In this document: piece after piece, positions 46,134 through 56,552 of the stretch
Layout: each line of letters opens with the position of its first letter
How positions within the stretch are numbered: the first letter of the stretch is position 1
Source of the DNA: Gnetum montanum
Lineage: Eukaryota; Streptophyta; Gnetopsida; Gnetales; Gnetaceae
Reading direction: 5' to 3'
NCBI GenBank assembly: GCA_015680685.1
Contig: MNCI01010828.1
Location: forward strand, 99,580-163,579
DNA: 64,000 nt
Program-made: the position numbers and the translations under genes
Notes under the pieces: generated by a model
What the model was told of the DNA's origin: nothing
What the model saw: only the letters and a program-made list of their open reading frames with translations
Databases searched by the model: none

Positions 46134-46477
46134 ATGGCAATCATGCAACAACGAATTGGATCTGGAGGAAGCACTTGGAATGGAGCCGTGCTGAAGCAGC
46201 TATGCAAGGAGTAGGATTGATGATGTGCTTAAAGATGGACAACATAAGGCACAATCTAGGCATTGGTAGCAGTAAGACTCTTCTCTCTTCTTCTCTTCTC
46301 TTCTCTCTCCTCTTTTCTCTTAGCTACCAACTGTGGCCTGATGTCAATGTAATAAGGTGTTCATCCTTGTTGTCATGAACACCAATTTTGTCAAGTCTTG
46401 TAATAATGATCCATTCACATGTCATCCCATTAGTTCCATTCTCCTCAATAATTCCATACCTACCTGATATTATTGTA
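46134..46477 (+). other. Element D short 3' end replacing the 3' ORF
   Basis: ATG 46134 opens only 26 codons (MAIMQQRIGSGGSTWNGAVL...) before TAG 46212. Then a CT-rich tract (46279-46325) and a noncoding end related to E. The long 3' ORF is absent. The usual terminal polypurine tract is also missing: 46465-46477 reads TGATATTATTGTA before the LTR. Confidence 0.6.
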
Positions 46478-47415
46478 TGATGAGACGCGATATGCACAAG
46501 CCGCGATATCGCGTCGTCCCCTGCGATATTGCGTACACGATATCGCGGTCCACCATCAAATCTATAAATAAGAGGTGGCACTCCCCTCATTTGGAAATCA
46601 TAGGCTAAAGTAGCGAAGCTCTGGCGGATTGATCATCCCAGAGATAGAATATTTTCCATGTGCCCGCAGTAGGAGTCCCCCAAGTGAACGGTTCTTTATT
46701 CGAGTAGCTTTGTACCTAAATGCAAGTTGTGTACAACAATAAAGATGAGCTTTGTGGATAAACCTTGTAGTACATGGATAGGTTTATTTAATGTTATTTA
46801 TTGCTTTCCTAGTAGCGCGGCATGAGTACGACTTGGTTACGAGCATTGACGAATGTGTACGGCTAACCAAGGAATCGGCTACTCATCGCCATTAGATTCT
46901 CTCACCCTTACCTCCTAGAACGTGGGACGAGTACGACTTGATTACGAGCATCTACGGATGTGTATGGCTATTCAAGGAATCGGCTGCTCGTCACACTTAG
47001 GCTAGTTAAGTGCCTCAGTATGACCACTTCGAGCACGTGCGTTACGTGTGGTGATCCCAGTAACGATTAGCGTTTGGTAGCCACAGTTGAACAGTTTAGG
47101 GTGTGTACAGTAAGTGGGAATGGATGCTAACGCTAGTTAATATAGACTTAGGCCCTTAGTTAGAGTTAGTTAGTTTTCTCAATCCTTCACCCTTTAGCAT
47201 AGGAGATAAACCTGAAAAGACCAAAAAAAATCATATACCTTGGACTTACTTAACCATACACCGTGACAACAACAAGTAAGTTTGGGAAGACAATGAATAA
47301 TTAACCCCAAGTGTTCCATGGGGCGTTTAGGCATTTAGTTTGCGGAGTTCGACCAGATCGTGTGTGCTACGCTTGTTTCATATGGTTGAGTGTAGGGGTA
47401 CCTCGCCACTCATCA
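46478..47415 (+). repeat. 3' LTR of element D
   Basis: 938 bp, TGATGAG...CTCATCA. The U3 cassette is crisp: GACGCGATATGC, CCGCGATATCGCGTCG, TGCGATATTGCG and CGATATCGCGG (46482-46548), then TATAAATA at 46563-46570. Two tandem units of about 105-bp period lie at 46824 and 46929. Confidence 0.93.
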
Positions 47416-47700
47416 ACGAGCCTTTTGATAAACCTTGCAGTACTTGGAAATTAATTAATTAATTATTTATGCATTTAATATTTTATGTGATTTTCTTTAA
47501 TTCTTTAAGTAATTAAACAGTTAATTATGTTAAACTAAGCTAAACTAAGCTAGATTAATTAGTGACTAATTAAGCACATAAGTACAACCACTTCAAGCAT
47601 ATGCTTGACACTTGGTAATTCTAGTAATGCTTAACATTTGGTAACCCAATAGCACTAAATGTGTTTAGGATGTGTATAGCAAGTGGAAACAGATGCTTAT
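47416..47700 (+). repeat. 3' LTR of element C, part 2 of 3
   Basis: It begins with the second ACGAG and matches C's 5' LTR at about 29400-29640, ending at GATGCTTAT where E inserted. Confidence 0.85.
47696..47700 (+). repeat. Target-site duplication of element E (left copy CTTAT)
   Basis: CTTAT at 47696-47700 is repeated at 57540-57544. Joining the flanks restores GATGCTTATG, as in the intact 5' LTR of C at 29637-29646. Confidence 0.88.
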
Positions 47701-48899
47701 TGATGAAGTGATTACTCTAATTATTAGAGTGGTTATTATCAAAGCAGTTACTCTAGTGGTTACTCTAGCAGTTATTCTAACTATCAGAGTAGTTACTCTA
47801 GCAGTTACTCTAGTAGTTATTCTAATTATTAGAGTGGTTACTCTAGTGGTTACTCTAATTATTAGAGCAGTTACTCCCAAGTCTATAAATACAACACCTA
47901 GGCACATAATTGAGAGAAAGGTAGAATATTTTCCAACTGCTCGCAACAGGAGGTCTAAGTGTGGACGAATCTTTATTCAAGCATTGATGTACCTAAGCAT
48001 ATCATTATGTTGGCAATAAAGACGAGCTCTTAAATTCATCCTTGTAGCACTTGAGATTTGTCTTCTTACACATTTCTTTTATTTTATTTTCTTATAAATT
48101 TATTTTGTTTTATGCACTTTACATTTATGTTATTACCACAACAATTCATTTTGATTAATTAAGAAAATCGTTAAATTACGCAAGCACGACCCCTTCGAGC
48201 ATACGTGTGACACTTGGTATCTTAGAAATGATTAGCATTTGATAGCCCAACAGTGTTTGCATGAAGTTTAGGATGTATCCGGGAAGTGGAAATGGTTACT
48301 TGTGTTAGGTTAGATTAGACCATAGTCTACTTTGCAATTAATTACTCTCACTTTCATTCTTATTTACTTAACTTTTATTTACTTTAATTGTTGATTATTT
48401 ATTGTTGTCTATCTAGTTAATATTTCCTTTATCATCAATTACACTTCCTGTTGCTAACGCAGAATGAGTACGACTTAATCATGAACATTTAAGTGTAACT
48501 ACTTGGTAATCCAGTAGCATATCTAGTATTTCTCATGTAATGTGTGCTTCGAAATTCCAAAAATAGTACATGAGACCTAAGATGCGTACAAATGATTAAG
48601 GATGGATGCTCATTGCACTTAGGCTAGCTTTGATTTTACTTTATGTTTCCTATTAGCTTAATCAAGATTATTTCCCATTGTCTCTAGGAGTAGCCTAGTT
48701 TAGAATCACATCATACACCTCACTCTAGACTACACCATATGTGATAAAGCAAATACTAGTCTAGGTAAGAAGACAATGAACTACGATCAACGTATAATTG
48801 TCTAGGTGCCACAACTAGTCCATCCATGGAGTTTGACTAGATCAAGCGTACAGGCTCATATTCATGTGGTTGAGCATAGGGGTACCTCACTGCTCATCA
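47701..48899 (+). repeat. 5' LTR of element E
   Basis: 1199 bp, TGATGAAG...CTCATCA. U3 carries an array of GTTACTCTA/ATTATTAGAG units (47705-47872), then TATAAATA at 47883-47890. The 3' half (GAATGAGTACGACTTAATCA onward) resembles LTR A although the U3 arrays are unrelated. Confidence 0.9.
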
Positions 48900-48918
48900 T
48901 TGGCATCGTTACCGAGGA
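48900..48918 (+). promoter_or_regulatory. Primer-binding site of element E
   Basis: TTGGCATCGTTACCGAGGA, tRNA-Asp-type, directly after the LTR. Confidence 0.82.
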
Positions 48919-48939
48919 CGGTGCTAGTTATCTAGATTA

Positions 48940-48944
48940 GTTAT
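48940..48944 (+). repeat. Target-site duplication of insertion G (left copy GTTAT)
   Basis: GTTAT at 48940-48944 is repeated at 52107-52111. Closing the gap gives GATTAGTTATATCATAC, matching element A's leader (GATTAGCTATATCATAC, 2985-3001). Confidence 0.9.
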
Positions 48945-49189
48945 TGTTGGCATATTTTCATGGAGCAAGTTGGTAAGATTAAATTGTTTAAGAATTTTTG
49001 GAGAAATGGCTAAAATTTTAGTTTGAGAGGAAAAGAATAAGTTAATGATAGCATTTTTGTTATTTAAGAAAAAATATATAGAAGTACCATTCCTATATAT
49101 AGTAGAATTATAAAAAAATCTACACAGAATTTCGGGTATAAATGTTGGTTTATAAGATTTCCACCCAAAATTATCCAGTTTCAGAGGAT

Positions 49190-50165
49190 CCGTTCATGGA
49201 TGCCAAAAGACTTTGCTCGATTTTTTCCTGGCAGCTGATAGGACCAGAAGGCCTGATCCTCTGAACCGATTTGATACCTACACCGGCGAATGGAACCTCA
49301 CCAATCATCATTACAGGGTTGCTCTATTTGCAATTGGTGCTCTCTGGTTCATCTTTTATGGATTTATGCTGCTCATTACCCTCTGTTGCTGTTGCTGTGG
49401 CAAAGAAAACGTTTACAAAGATCAACATTCAAGTTGCAACCCAAGACTGATCGTCCTCATTCTTCTAAAATTGCTGCATTAGCCGGAAGCTTTATGCTGT
49501 ATTTTGAAGAGGAAGATTTGAACAAGGATATGTGGGCAAGGCAGATTACATGGAAGAAAATCTCAGAAATGTGACTGGTTATCTTACCAGATAAAAATGC
49601 TCTCCAATCTTCGTGCTATGCGTTGATTATCCTGGCTGCAGTGACTTTGCTTCTTCCATTACTGCATGTTTGTTTTCTCCTAAGTTCGGCTGAAGCTGTT
49701 GGTTTATTTCTTGGCTCTTGCTGCCTGATTTTTGAGTGCGTTAACCTTTATCCTTTGTGGAGTATACGTTTTATTTTGCAACACTGTCTCAGACACCCGC
49801 GTGGCAGTGGATCAGTGGGTGAACCATCCAACAGCAGATCCAGAGGAGATTTTCTAACGGCGGAGGAGGAGCTCTTATGGTCGTTGCCGCTCATCAGAGC
49901 TTCGCGGTGGCAGTTCTTGGATTTGAGCAGTGACACCTTCAGTTTCAAATTTTTTCCATCGATATGCAGTGCTTCAGCTTTCCCCGGATTTGCCCGCCTT
50001 CAATGCCTTCCCAGACGTTCTCTGCAAGGCCCGCAAGGTGTGCGCTACACAGAGGATTTTTTGGCAATTGCATGGCCATTTCTCAACTTACCATACCCTT
50101 CCTCGTCTTTAGTTGATGCTCTGCATTCCTTCAGGGTGCAGATCCACGGAAGCCCTAGGTGAATT
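49190..50165 (+). pseudogene. Captured fragment of a plant multi-pass membrane protein gene
   Basis: The frame at 49213-49482 reads LAADRTRRPDPLNRFDTYTG, EWNLTNHHYRVALFAIGALW, then a membrane segment (FIFYGFMLLITLCCCCCGKE). Further pieces in shifting frames include EENLRNVTGYL (about 49555) and CNTVSDTRVAVDQWVNHPTA (about 49775). This order resembles the land-plant four-helix membrane protein family typified by Arabidopsis At2g12400/At2g25270 (from memory, not searched). Frameshifts and stops show it is non-functional. Codon and base composition are richer in GC than the flanks, fitting capture from a cellular gene. Confidence 0.6.
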
Positions 50166-52106
50166 TGGGGTAAAAATTTCAGGTAGCTGAAACCCTAAAT
50201 CGTGTTTGTCATTAGCTACTAGAACCAAAGGAATCCTGGCCTATTCTTCTAGAACCGCATGTTCAGCACACCATTTTTCCAAGGAAAATCTTCCTCCTCC
50301 GCTCTTCAGCAACTGAACACCAAAACAGCAACAGTGCCTAACGCTGACGCATTCGTTATCGCCATACCAACCCACTGAATGCGGCAACAGAGATATGAAG
50401 GTACACTAAGATAGGTGTACAACCGAATCAGCAAAGCAGGAGATATTTTAACTGATGCTGGAGTTACAATTTTATTCGTTGCTGAAGACTTACCATTAAT
50501 TTAATTATTCCAAGTGCCTGGTTGAAGACTTACCATTAATTTAATTATTCCAAATGAATGAAGCTCTCATAATCTTGAGGCCTTGAATTTATTTTTCAAA
50601 CATTATTGTATAAGTTATTATCCATAAAATATTTGTAATATTTACAAATATCAATATTAGCATAAATTCCTCCTAACTTTATGTATTACTTCCTAACTAC
50701 ATAACTTCCCAACTAAATTGGTGAGAAATATCTCCTAACTAGTTGGGTAAGTTGTAACTTCCTTACTTGGGAGAGAAGTTAGCTAAGATATTTTAAAGTA
50801 TGTAACTACCTTTAAACCTATAAAAAGGCTTCAGGGGTAAGAAGAAAAAAAGAAAAAAAAGGGGAGGACAAGGGGGCGGGGGGACAATACAACACACTTT
50901 GAAAGAGTTGGTATCACACACTTGGGCTCTTACTTGGAGACACACTTTGAGTCTTGGGAGAAGAGCATTGTAAAGAAGAAATTGTGAATGATTTCTTGTA
51001 AGATGGCTTGCTAAAGAAAAGATTTCAGCCTCTTTGTCATAGTCCTGTGATTTATGTTTTATTTTTATTTTGTTTAAATTGTCTAGCTAGTGGTTTAGAT
51101 AGTATCATCCTTGGCGAGTAATTTTGGGATTTTTAGATTGCTCTTATTGTTCTTATTGTCCGATAGAAAATTTCTGTTAAAATTTTGCCATAGAAGAGCT
51201 TGTGTTTAAAAGCCTTAAGAGCATTTTAGTAGTAAATTTTATTATTGTGCAAAGAATAGGAATTGCTATTAAGATTGTTGTAAGAGAGCTTCTGCTTGTA
51301 GTCATGCCATTGAACGATTCAATAGTCAAGAGGGTTCAGAAAATCTTTGGTATTTTGATGGGACCAGAATAGCTTCTTTTTATCTTTAAAGTGAATCTCC
51401 GTGGTATTTCAATTAGAAATTGTCAAGTCTTTTGAAGGTTCTGTTGAATGCAATTGTTGACGTCCATTATCTAGCCAAAATGGAGTCTCGTACGTGAGAG
51501 TTTACGCAGCAATTTTTTGGTAGCATAGTAGGATTGTCTTGGAAGAAATTGCTTATTTGAGCCTTGGAAGTTTGAACAATTTGAAGATATTGAATTTGGG
51601 ATAGCTTTATTGTGAAGTGTTTACTCGTATCATTTTACCTTGTTTAAATATTTGAGGTCTTAACACAAATCTACTTTCCTTTCTGTCTATTTCCATTGAA
51701 TCTTGCTCTATTTCTAGTTTTCTTGTGGAACTATCTTTTTCTCTAGGGAAATTAGAAGTAGATTCACAGAGTTTTTCTTAAATGTTTTTGCAAAATTTTA
51801 TTTGTTACAAGTAGGTATTATAAGGACCGTGTAGACTAGGAAATTGAACAAAATAGGAACTCTCAACAACTCACAGTGCTTGGCAAAGTTGGCTGAATCT
51901 CTTTAAGATAAGTCATTTGTAGTTTACACACAACGCAATCGTTTCATATTTCACAACCGCACACCGCAACAGCACACACACATACTCACATTAACTACTG
52001 AGTCTATTTGGAGGTATCTGGGCCTTGGTGTTGCCAGAGACCAGCAAGCACCTAAATCCTGTTCAAGGACACTCGTTGACGGTCACGTCCCAAATGGTCG
52101 CCAATA
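50166..52106 (+). other. Remainder of insertion G: AT-rich LTR-like sequence
   Basis: No gene. It includes a 36-bp direct duplication (50480-50515 and 50521-50556), a run of CTAACTT-type repeats (50670-50790), a TATA-like box at 50818, a purine-rich tract, and a terminal ATGGTCGCCAATA. Confidence 0.55.
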
Positions 52107-52200
52107 GTTATATCATACAAGATCATTGTAATAGGGTATTAACAATATATCTTTTAAAGAAAGAAATTAAATTCAATTAATTCACACATAATTCACAACC

Positions 52201-54575
52201 ATGTCTCTTTCACAAGATAGTGATAACACAACATCTAGCGAGGCAATTCATTGAAGAACCAACAAAGAAGTTTAGGGTACTCAATCTTATGTAGGAGTGT
52301 CATATGTTCATAGACACCCCAACGATACTCAAGGACTTTTGTCATCCAACTTAGACATCTCTAGTGAAGATAGAACATCCCCTAGAATGAGGAGGCTTGT
52401 AAGGCCTATGACCTTCTCAATGGGTAGCAAGAATACATCAAGGGATGATTGGGAGACTTACAAAAATAATGATGAGTTTTTTAGTTCCCTCTCTTTCTCT
52501 ACTCTTTCAACGTCGAGTTTTGATATAGATGACTATTCCTTAAGGGGTTGACATAGAAATAAAAATCAAACCTATGGGCAAAGTCAGGAATGTTAACATG
52601 AACAACAACAACATCATCCCAACTCACAAACTCATAACCTACTTAGTGACGATGAACCCCTACTAGCCACTAAGAGCCTATTGCATATACAAGAGGCCAT
52701 TCGAATTTGTTATAGGCATTGCAAGGAAAGCTATCTACCTAAGCTTGATTTAAACAGCTTTTCTAAGTTCTTAGGAGGCTATGATTTAGATCTGCAACAT
52801 CATTTACAAGCCTTCTATGATGCCTGTGTATGGAACAATGTTGAGAATGGATAGCAAAGGCTTAAGCTGTTCCCTATGACACTCATTGGCCAACCTAAAG
52901 TGTGGTATAGCTCTTTAAAATCGAATTCAATTCAATGTTGGCCTACAATGGTAAACCTCTTCAATGAAAGATATCAAAACTATGCAAGAGTGTCAACCTT
53001 AAGGGGACAAATCCAAGAGTGGAAACAAGGGCAACACGAACCCTTGGGCATGGCCTTAGAAAGATACTACTCTTTATTAAATAAATGCCCAGGCCATGGG
53101 TTCTCTGAGGAAAGGCTAATGTATCACATCATGGATGGGCTTCGTAATGAAACAAGGAAGACCCTAGGGATGTGTGCCCTAGGTCAACTATATGAACTAC
53201 AAACCTATGAATTCCAAGAGCTTATTAAGTAGGGAGCAAAAGAAAAAGGAGAAATAGCCAAATAGGAGAATGTTGAAAAATCTCAATAGGACCAAACTCT
53301 TGAAGTAACAAAGGTCCATAATCATAAAGAGGAGAAATCAACTCACCTCAAGGAGGTGGAACCATGTCTACCTTTGCCAATACTAAAATCACTAGATGAA
53401 ATTGAGGCAAAGGTTAACAAGATGACAGTGGGTACATGGAAAATGTAGAGAATATGTAGACATTATGAGAGGGAGACCCACGCAAGATAACTTTGATGAA
53501 CAAAACATACAGAAGATACCAAACCTAGAAATAGGATGAAACACCATTTGAAAATTAGAAAGAAGGGCTGAACAAAATAAGGATAGGGGCTCAACCACAA
53601 AATATAAGTATCGATGCGATGTTTGCTTGTACAATCACCTAAAAGGCCAATGCCCAATCTTGTTACATCTACATGAGCATTGGAGAAGAATGTTACATCC
53701 AGATTTCCTACATAAGTACATGGTTGGGCACATTTCTGTTCCACAATTTTATGGACAATCCCACAACTCATGATACTATCTATGGGAAAATTCTTACTGG
53801 CCTCAGTACTGTGCTCAAGCACAGTGGAAAAACCCCCAATCATGGGGGAGGCCATCACCAAACTGGCCACACCCTTCATACCATCCAAAACCAAGTTCTT
53901 ATCATGTTCAACACCCTGTTTCTTCAACTAAATCAAAATCCTCTACTTCACCTCATCATTATCACTCTCACAAGTATCATCAACCCATGTCCTCTCCTAT
54001 GAGATCACCATCTCATCTTCCTTATACTTCTCCTTGCTCTCAATACTCTCATCCTTCACCTCCTCCTACATCACCACCAATAGTACCAAAAGGTTTTGCA
54101 CCACAGCATCAACCCACAAACATTACTTGTGCTTCTACTATCAACAATAGTGGAAATTCTTCACAACATCGAAAGCGTCCTTTCTTTAGGCATGGCCATA
54201 GAAAGAGACAGCACATTTCTGAAACCACTACATCCTCCAACTCAGCACGAGCCCAACACTGTGATGCACCTTCCTCTTCAAACTCAACACCTCCTGTTAC
54301 CTTATCTAGGCCACTAATTAATACTNGGGTCAGCTTCTTATCACATGACCACATTTTATAATCTACCCCACTATGCCTACTTTAATTAAGTTTGTGAACC
54401 CCAATTTGGGTACATTCCTACTAGCACATCAAAAGATGCCCAATGGTTTGAATATGAACAAATTCCAATATTTCCAACATGCATGGATCCAAATTTTCCA
54501 TTTATCAATCCTATCCATGACCAAATGTTTAGTTGTGGCAGTTACCCCCCATTCTAATTTCGAGGATTCTTAAGT
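52201..54575 (+). pseudogene. gag: Element E gag relic
   Basis: ATG 52201 (MSLSQDSDNTTSSEAIH) begins the same gag as A but keeps a longer Ser-rich N-terminal region (52297-52551). The core 52876-53232 is open for 118 codons: LIGQPKVWYSSLKSNSIQCW, ALERYYSLLNKCPGHGFSEE, YHIMDGLRNETRKTLG. The knuckle CDVCLYNHLKGQC lies near 53614-53655. The Pro/Ser/Gln-rich tail (53987-54330) is interrupted by an N at 54326, where A has about 100 bp more. It ends near 54575. Confidence 0.83.
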
Positions 54576-56141
54576 GTCTTTTGACTTTTTGTTTTACACA
54601 TTTTTGGTTTTATAGCTTTTTGTTTTCATATTATTTGTTTTACATATTTTTATTTTTCAAGATTATTTCTCTTTTCTAAGTCTTTATTTTACACCATCGT
54701 TAGTATATTTAATATTTATTGAATACTCTTTTACTTTCTTTATATTTTCTTATGTTTGGTATAATTCTCTACTCGTTTTGCTAATAAGGTGGCAGGTACA
54801 ATGGTAATGCACTACTTGATGGTGGTATGCTTTATTTGTAATTTTATTGTTGATGTTTGGTTTTTGACTTTGAATGTCGTTACTGATAACTAGGACATGG
54901 TTTCTTTTCATGTAACAGGTAGTGAGTCCACATCATCCACCCATTCACATACTCTAAGATTTTCCTTGTTTTGGAAGCATGCAATCTCTTCTCCATTAAT
55001 GCAACTCTAATAAATTGGTGACTTGTGTAGTTTCTAAAATTTGGAAGGAATCAAAGGTTTGGACAGGGTGTGGCTTCAAAGAGATGCAGTATTCTTTATG
55101 CTTTTCTATTTTCCTGTGTGCAGGAGTGTTCTCATAAGCTTCTCACCGTTCTACATCATTTCATAATAGGAAGTCAAATAAGTCCTTGCATGGTGTGGTC
55201 CTCATCACAAAAAAAAAATAGAGAGAAATATGAGGATTCAAAGCACACCCCTTGGACAAAATAAATGTGAAAAAAAATGCATGGATCTTTGTATGGTATG
55301 GTTCCCATTAAAAAAAAACAACAACATGGGAATTCAAAGCACACCCCTTAGACCAAATAAAAGCGCTACAAGCACTAGTTATGAGACTAGTCTTGTCTCT
55401 TCTAACTAAGGCCCTTTCACACTTCCTACCTTCTCTCCTATTTGGAATGGTGGTTGTTTTGTGGGAGCATTCTTGTGTCTCAAGGGCTTGACTTCCCTTA
55501 GTATGTCGATGTCAAGTCATTGAAAGTGGTTGGTTTTGATCTAGACTAAGGATGGACCCTACTAAGTCATTTAATCACAAAATCTAAAAGGGATTGTATG
55601 TGACCATAATTAGGAACTTCATTCCACTCTCTCTATCATCCATCTATGCTTTCCATGTCTCACCTCATTGCCAGTTTCATGTTTTGATTTAATGTTCTGG
55701 TTTGATGTGTCCAGTTTCTTAGTCAGCTACTTTTTGGCTTTTGCACTTAACTTTTCATAATCATTAATCATCCATGGAGGCCATGGACTCCTTGGTTTGA
55801 AGTTATGCAAGGGCATAAAAGGCCTGTGCCTACTTTGGGGAGGACCCACTTGCATATCTTTTGGTTTGGTTAAGTTAAGTTCTTTATCCTTAGACATTGT
55901 TACAATCAAATTCTTTTTATTTACCCCATCCATGTCATCCAAATTGTATGCACCTTTACAACTGTTTGATTCCTTTTTATTGTTGTGAATACCCTGTTTC
56001 CACTACTCGTGTCAAGCTTTCTCTGAATTGTATGGATCACTTCTATTATTTAACCCATTCGTCAGTCTTTTCACTAACAATATCAAGTAAGAAATCTATC
56101 ACAATCACAACTTGGCTAGATAAAATCACTGACAAGACAAG
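54576..56141 (+). other. Element E 3' noncoding region
   Basis: Gene-free. T-rich tract to 54770, two tandem AATTCAAAGCACACCCCTT blocks (near 55237 and 55330) each preceded by an A-run, and the conserved hairpin at 55803-55857. Confidence 0.7.
55803..55857 (+). other. Conserved hairpin, element E copy
   Basis: TATGCAAG (55804-55811) and CTTGCATA (55849-55856) form an 8-bp stem around a loop with TTTGGGGAGGACCCA. Confidence 0.58.
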
Positions 56142-56200
56142 GTATTCAACCATTATTTATGTACTATATATACTAATCCTTAGTTTTTTTGTGATTGTAG
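56142..56200 (+). other. Putative mini-intron, element E
   Basis: Donor ACAAG|GTATTCAAC, a consensus-like branch point TACTAATCC (56171), a pyrimidine-rich TTAGTTTTTTTG tract and acceptor TGATTGTAG. 59 nt. It is the most intron-like copy; an ATG follows 8 nt after the acceptor. Confidence 0.65.
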
Positions 56201-56539
56201 TTGGAGGCATGGATTGGAAGCAAGACTGTCATCACCAAGGAGGATGCAACCATATCACTTGCAGGAGATTGTTCATGACCACTGGATCTCTTTTACCTCT
56301 CCCTAATTCTTCTATTGCCAAGTGGGGTTGGATTTCCTTTGGATCCATTGGTGTTCTTTCCTAATTTTCACGAACACCAATTTTATACATAATTGTAATA
56401 TTGTATGCTCGGGCACTTTTGTATTTGTTTGTTTTCTCTGTGTTACTCTACATGTCAGTCAAATAAGCCCACATCCCCCTAATATATTTTGTAAAGAATT
56501 GGTTCTTCTTCTTTTGTACTCAAGGAAGAGTTTTCATTC
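56201..56539 (+). other. Element E short 3' end (no long 3' ORF)
   Basis: About 340 bp shared with F (13926-14255 reversed). The ATG at 56210 opens a short frame (MDWKQDCHHQGGCNHITCRR...) with no known domain. Confidence 0.55.
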
Positions 56540-56552
56540 AGTCGTGGGGGTA
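56540..56552 (+). promoter_or_regulatory. Polypurine tract of element E
   Basis: AGTCGTGGGGGTA directly before TGATGAAG; identical to A's. Confidence 0.82.

Larger units (their letters stand above)
40652..47415 (+). mobile_element. Element D: youngest-looking element, gag plus protease, lacking RT and INT
   Basis: 6.76 kb with LTRs at 40652-41575 and 46478-47415 that are the most alike of any pair here, though the first base pair of the 5' LTR is altered (TTATGAG for TGATGAG). The internal region holds a primer site, gag and protease, then jumps near 44800-44850 to the 3' noncoding region. RT, RNase H, most of INT and the long 3' ORF are absent, so it needed enzymes in trans. Confidence 0.88.
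48945..52106 (+). mobile_element. Insertion G: 3.16-kb solo-LTR-like element carrying a host gene fragment
   Basis: It begins TGTTGGC and ends GCCAATA (one base from a perfect inverted end GCCAACA), with a 5-bp target duplication, all typical of an LTR. No second LTR copy, primer site or pol was seen, so a solo LTR or a very short nonautonomous element is likely. The first third holds a cellular gene fragment; a TATA-like CTATAAAAAGG lies at 50818 and a purine-rich tract at 50838-50885. It is unrelated to the TGATGAG family. Confidence 0.7.

Noticed and set aside
46279-46325. CT-rich tract as a functional polypyrimidine or promoter element
   Set aside because: Simple TCTTCTC slippage sequence present only in D and not conserved in E or F.
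47701-47880. Short regularly spaced repeats as a possible CRISPR array
   Set aside because: Plant LTR context, repeat units of about 9-18 bp with no unique spacers and no cas genes; it is a U3 minisatellite.
47665-48019. Repetitive Val/Ile/Thr/Arg open frames on both strands
   Set aside because: They are translations of the GTTACTCTA/ATTATTAG U3 array of element E's LTR, not a protein.
49213-49482. An intact cellular membrane-protein gene
   Set aside because: The homology continues in other frames with stops to about 50165 and lacks a start and most of the protein; it is a decayed fragment inside insertion G.
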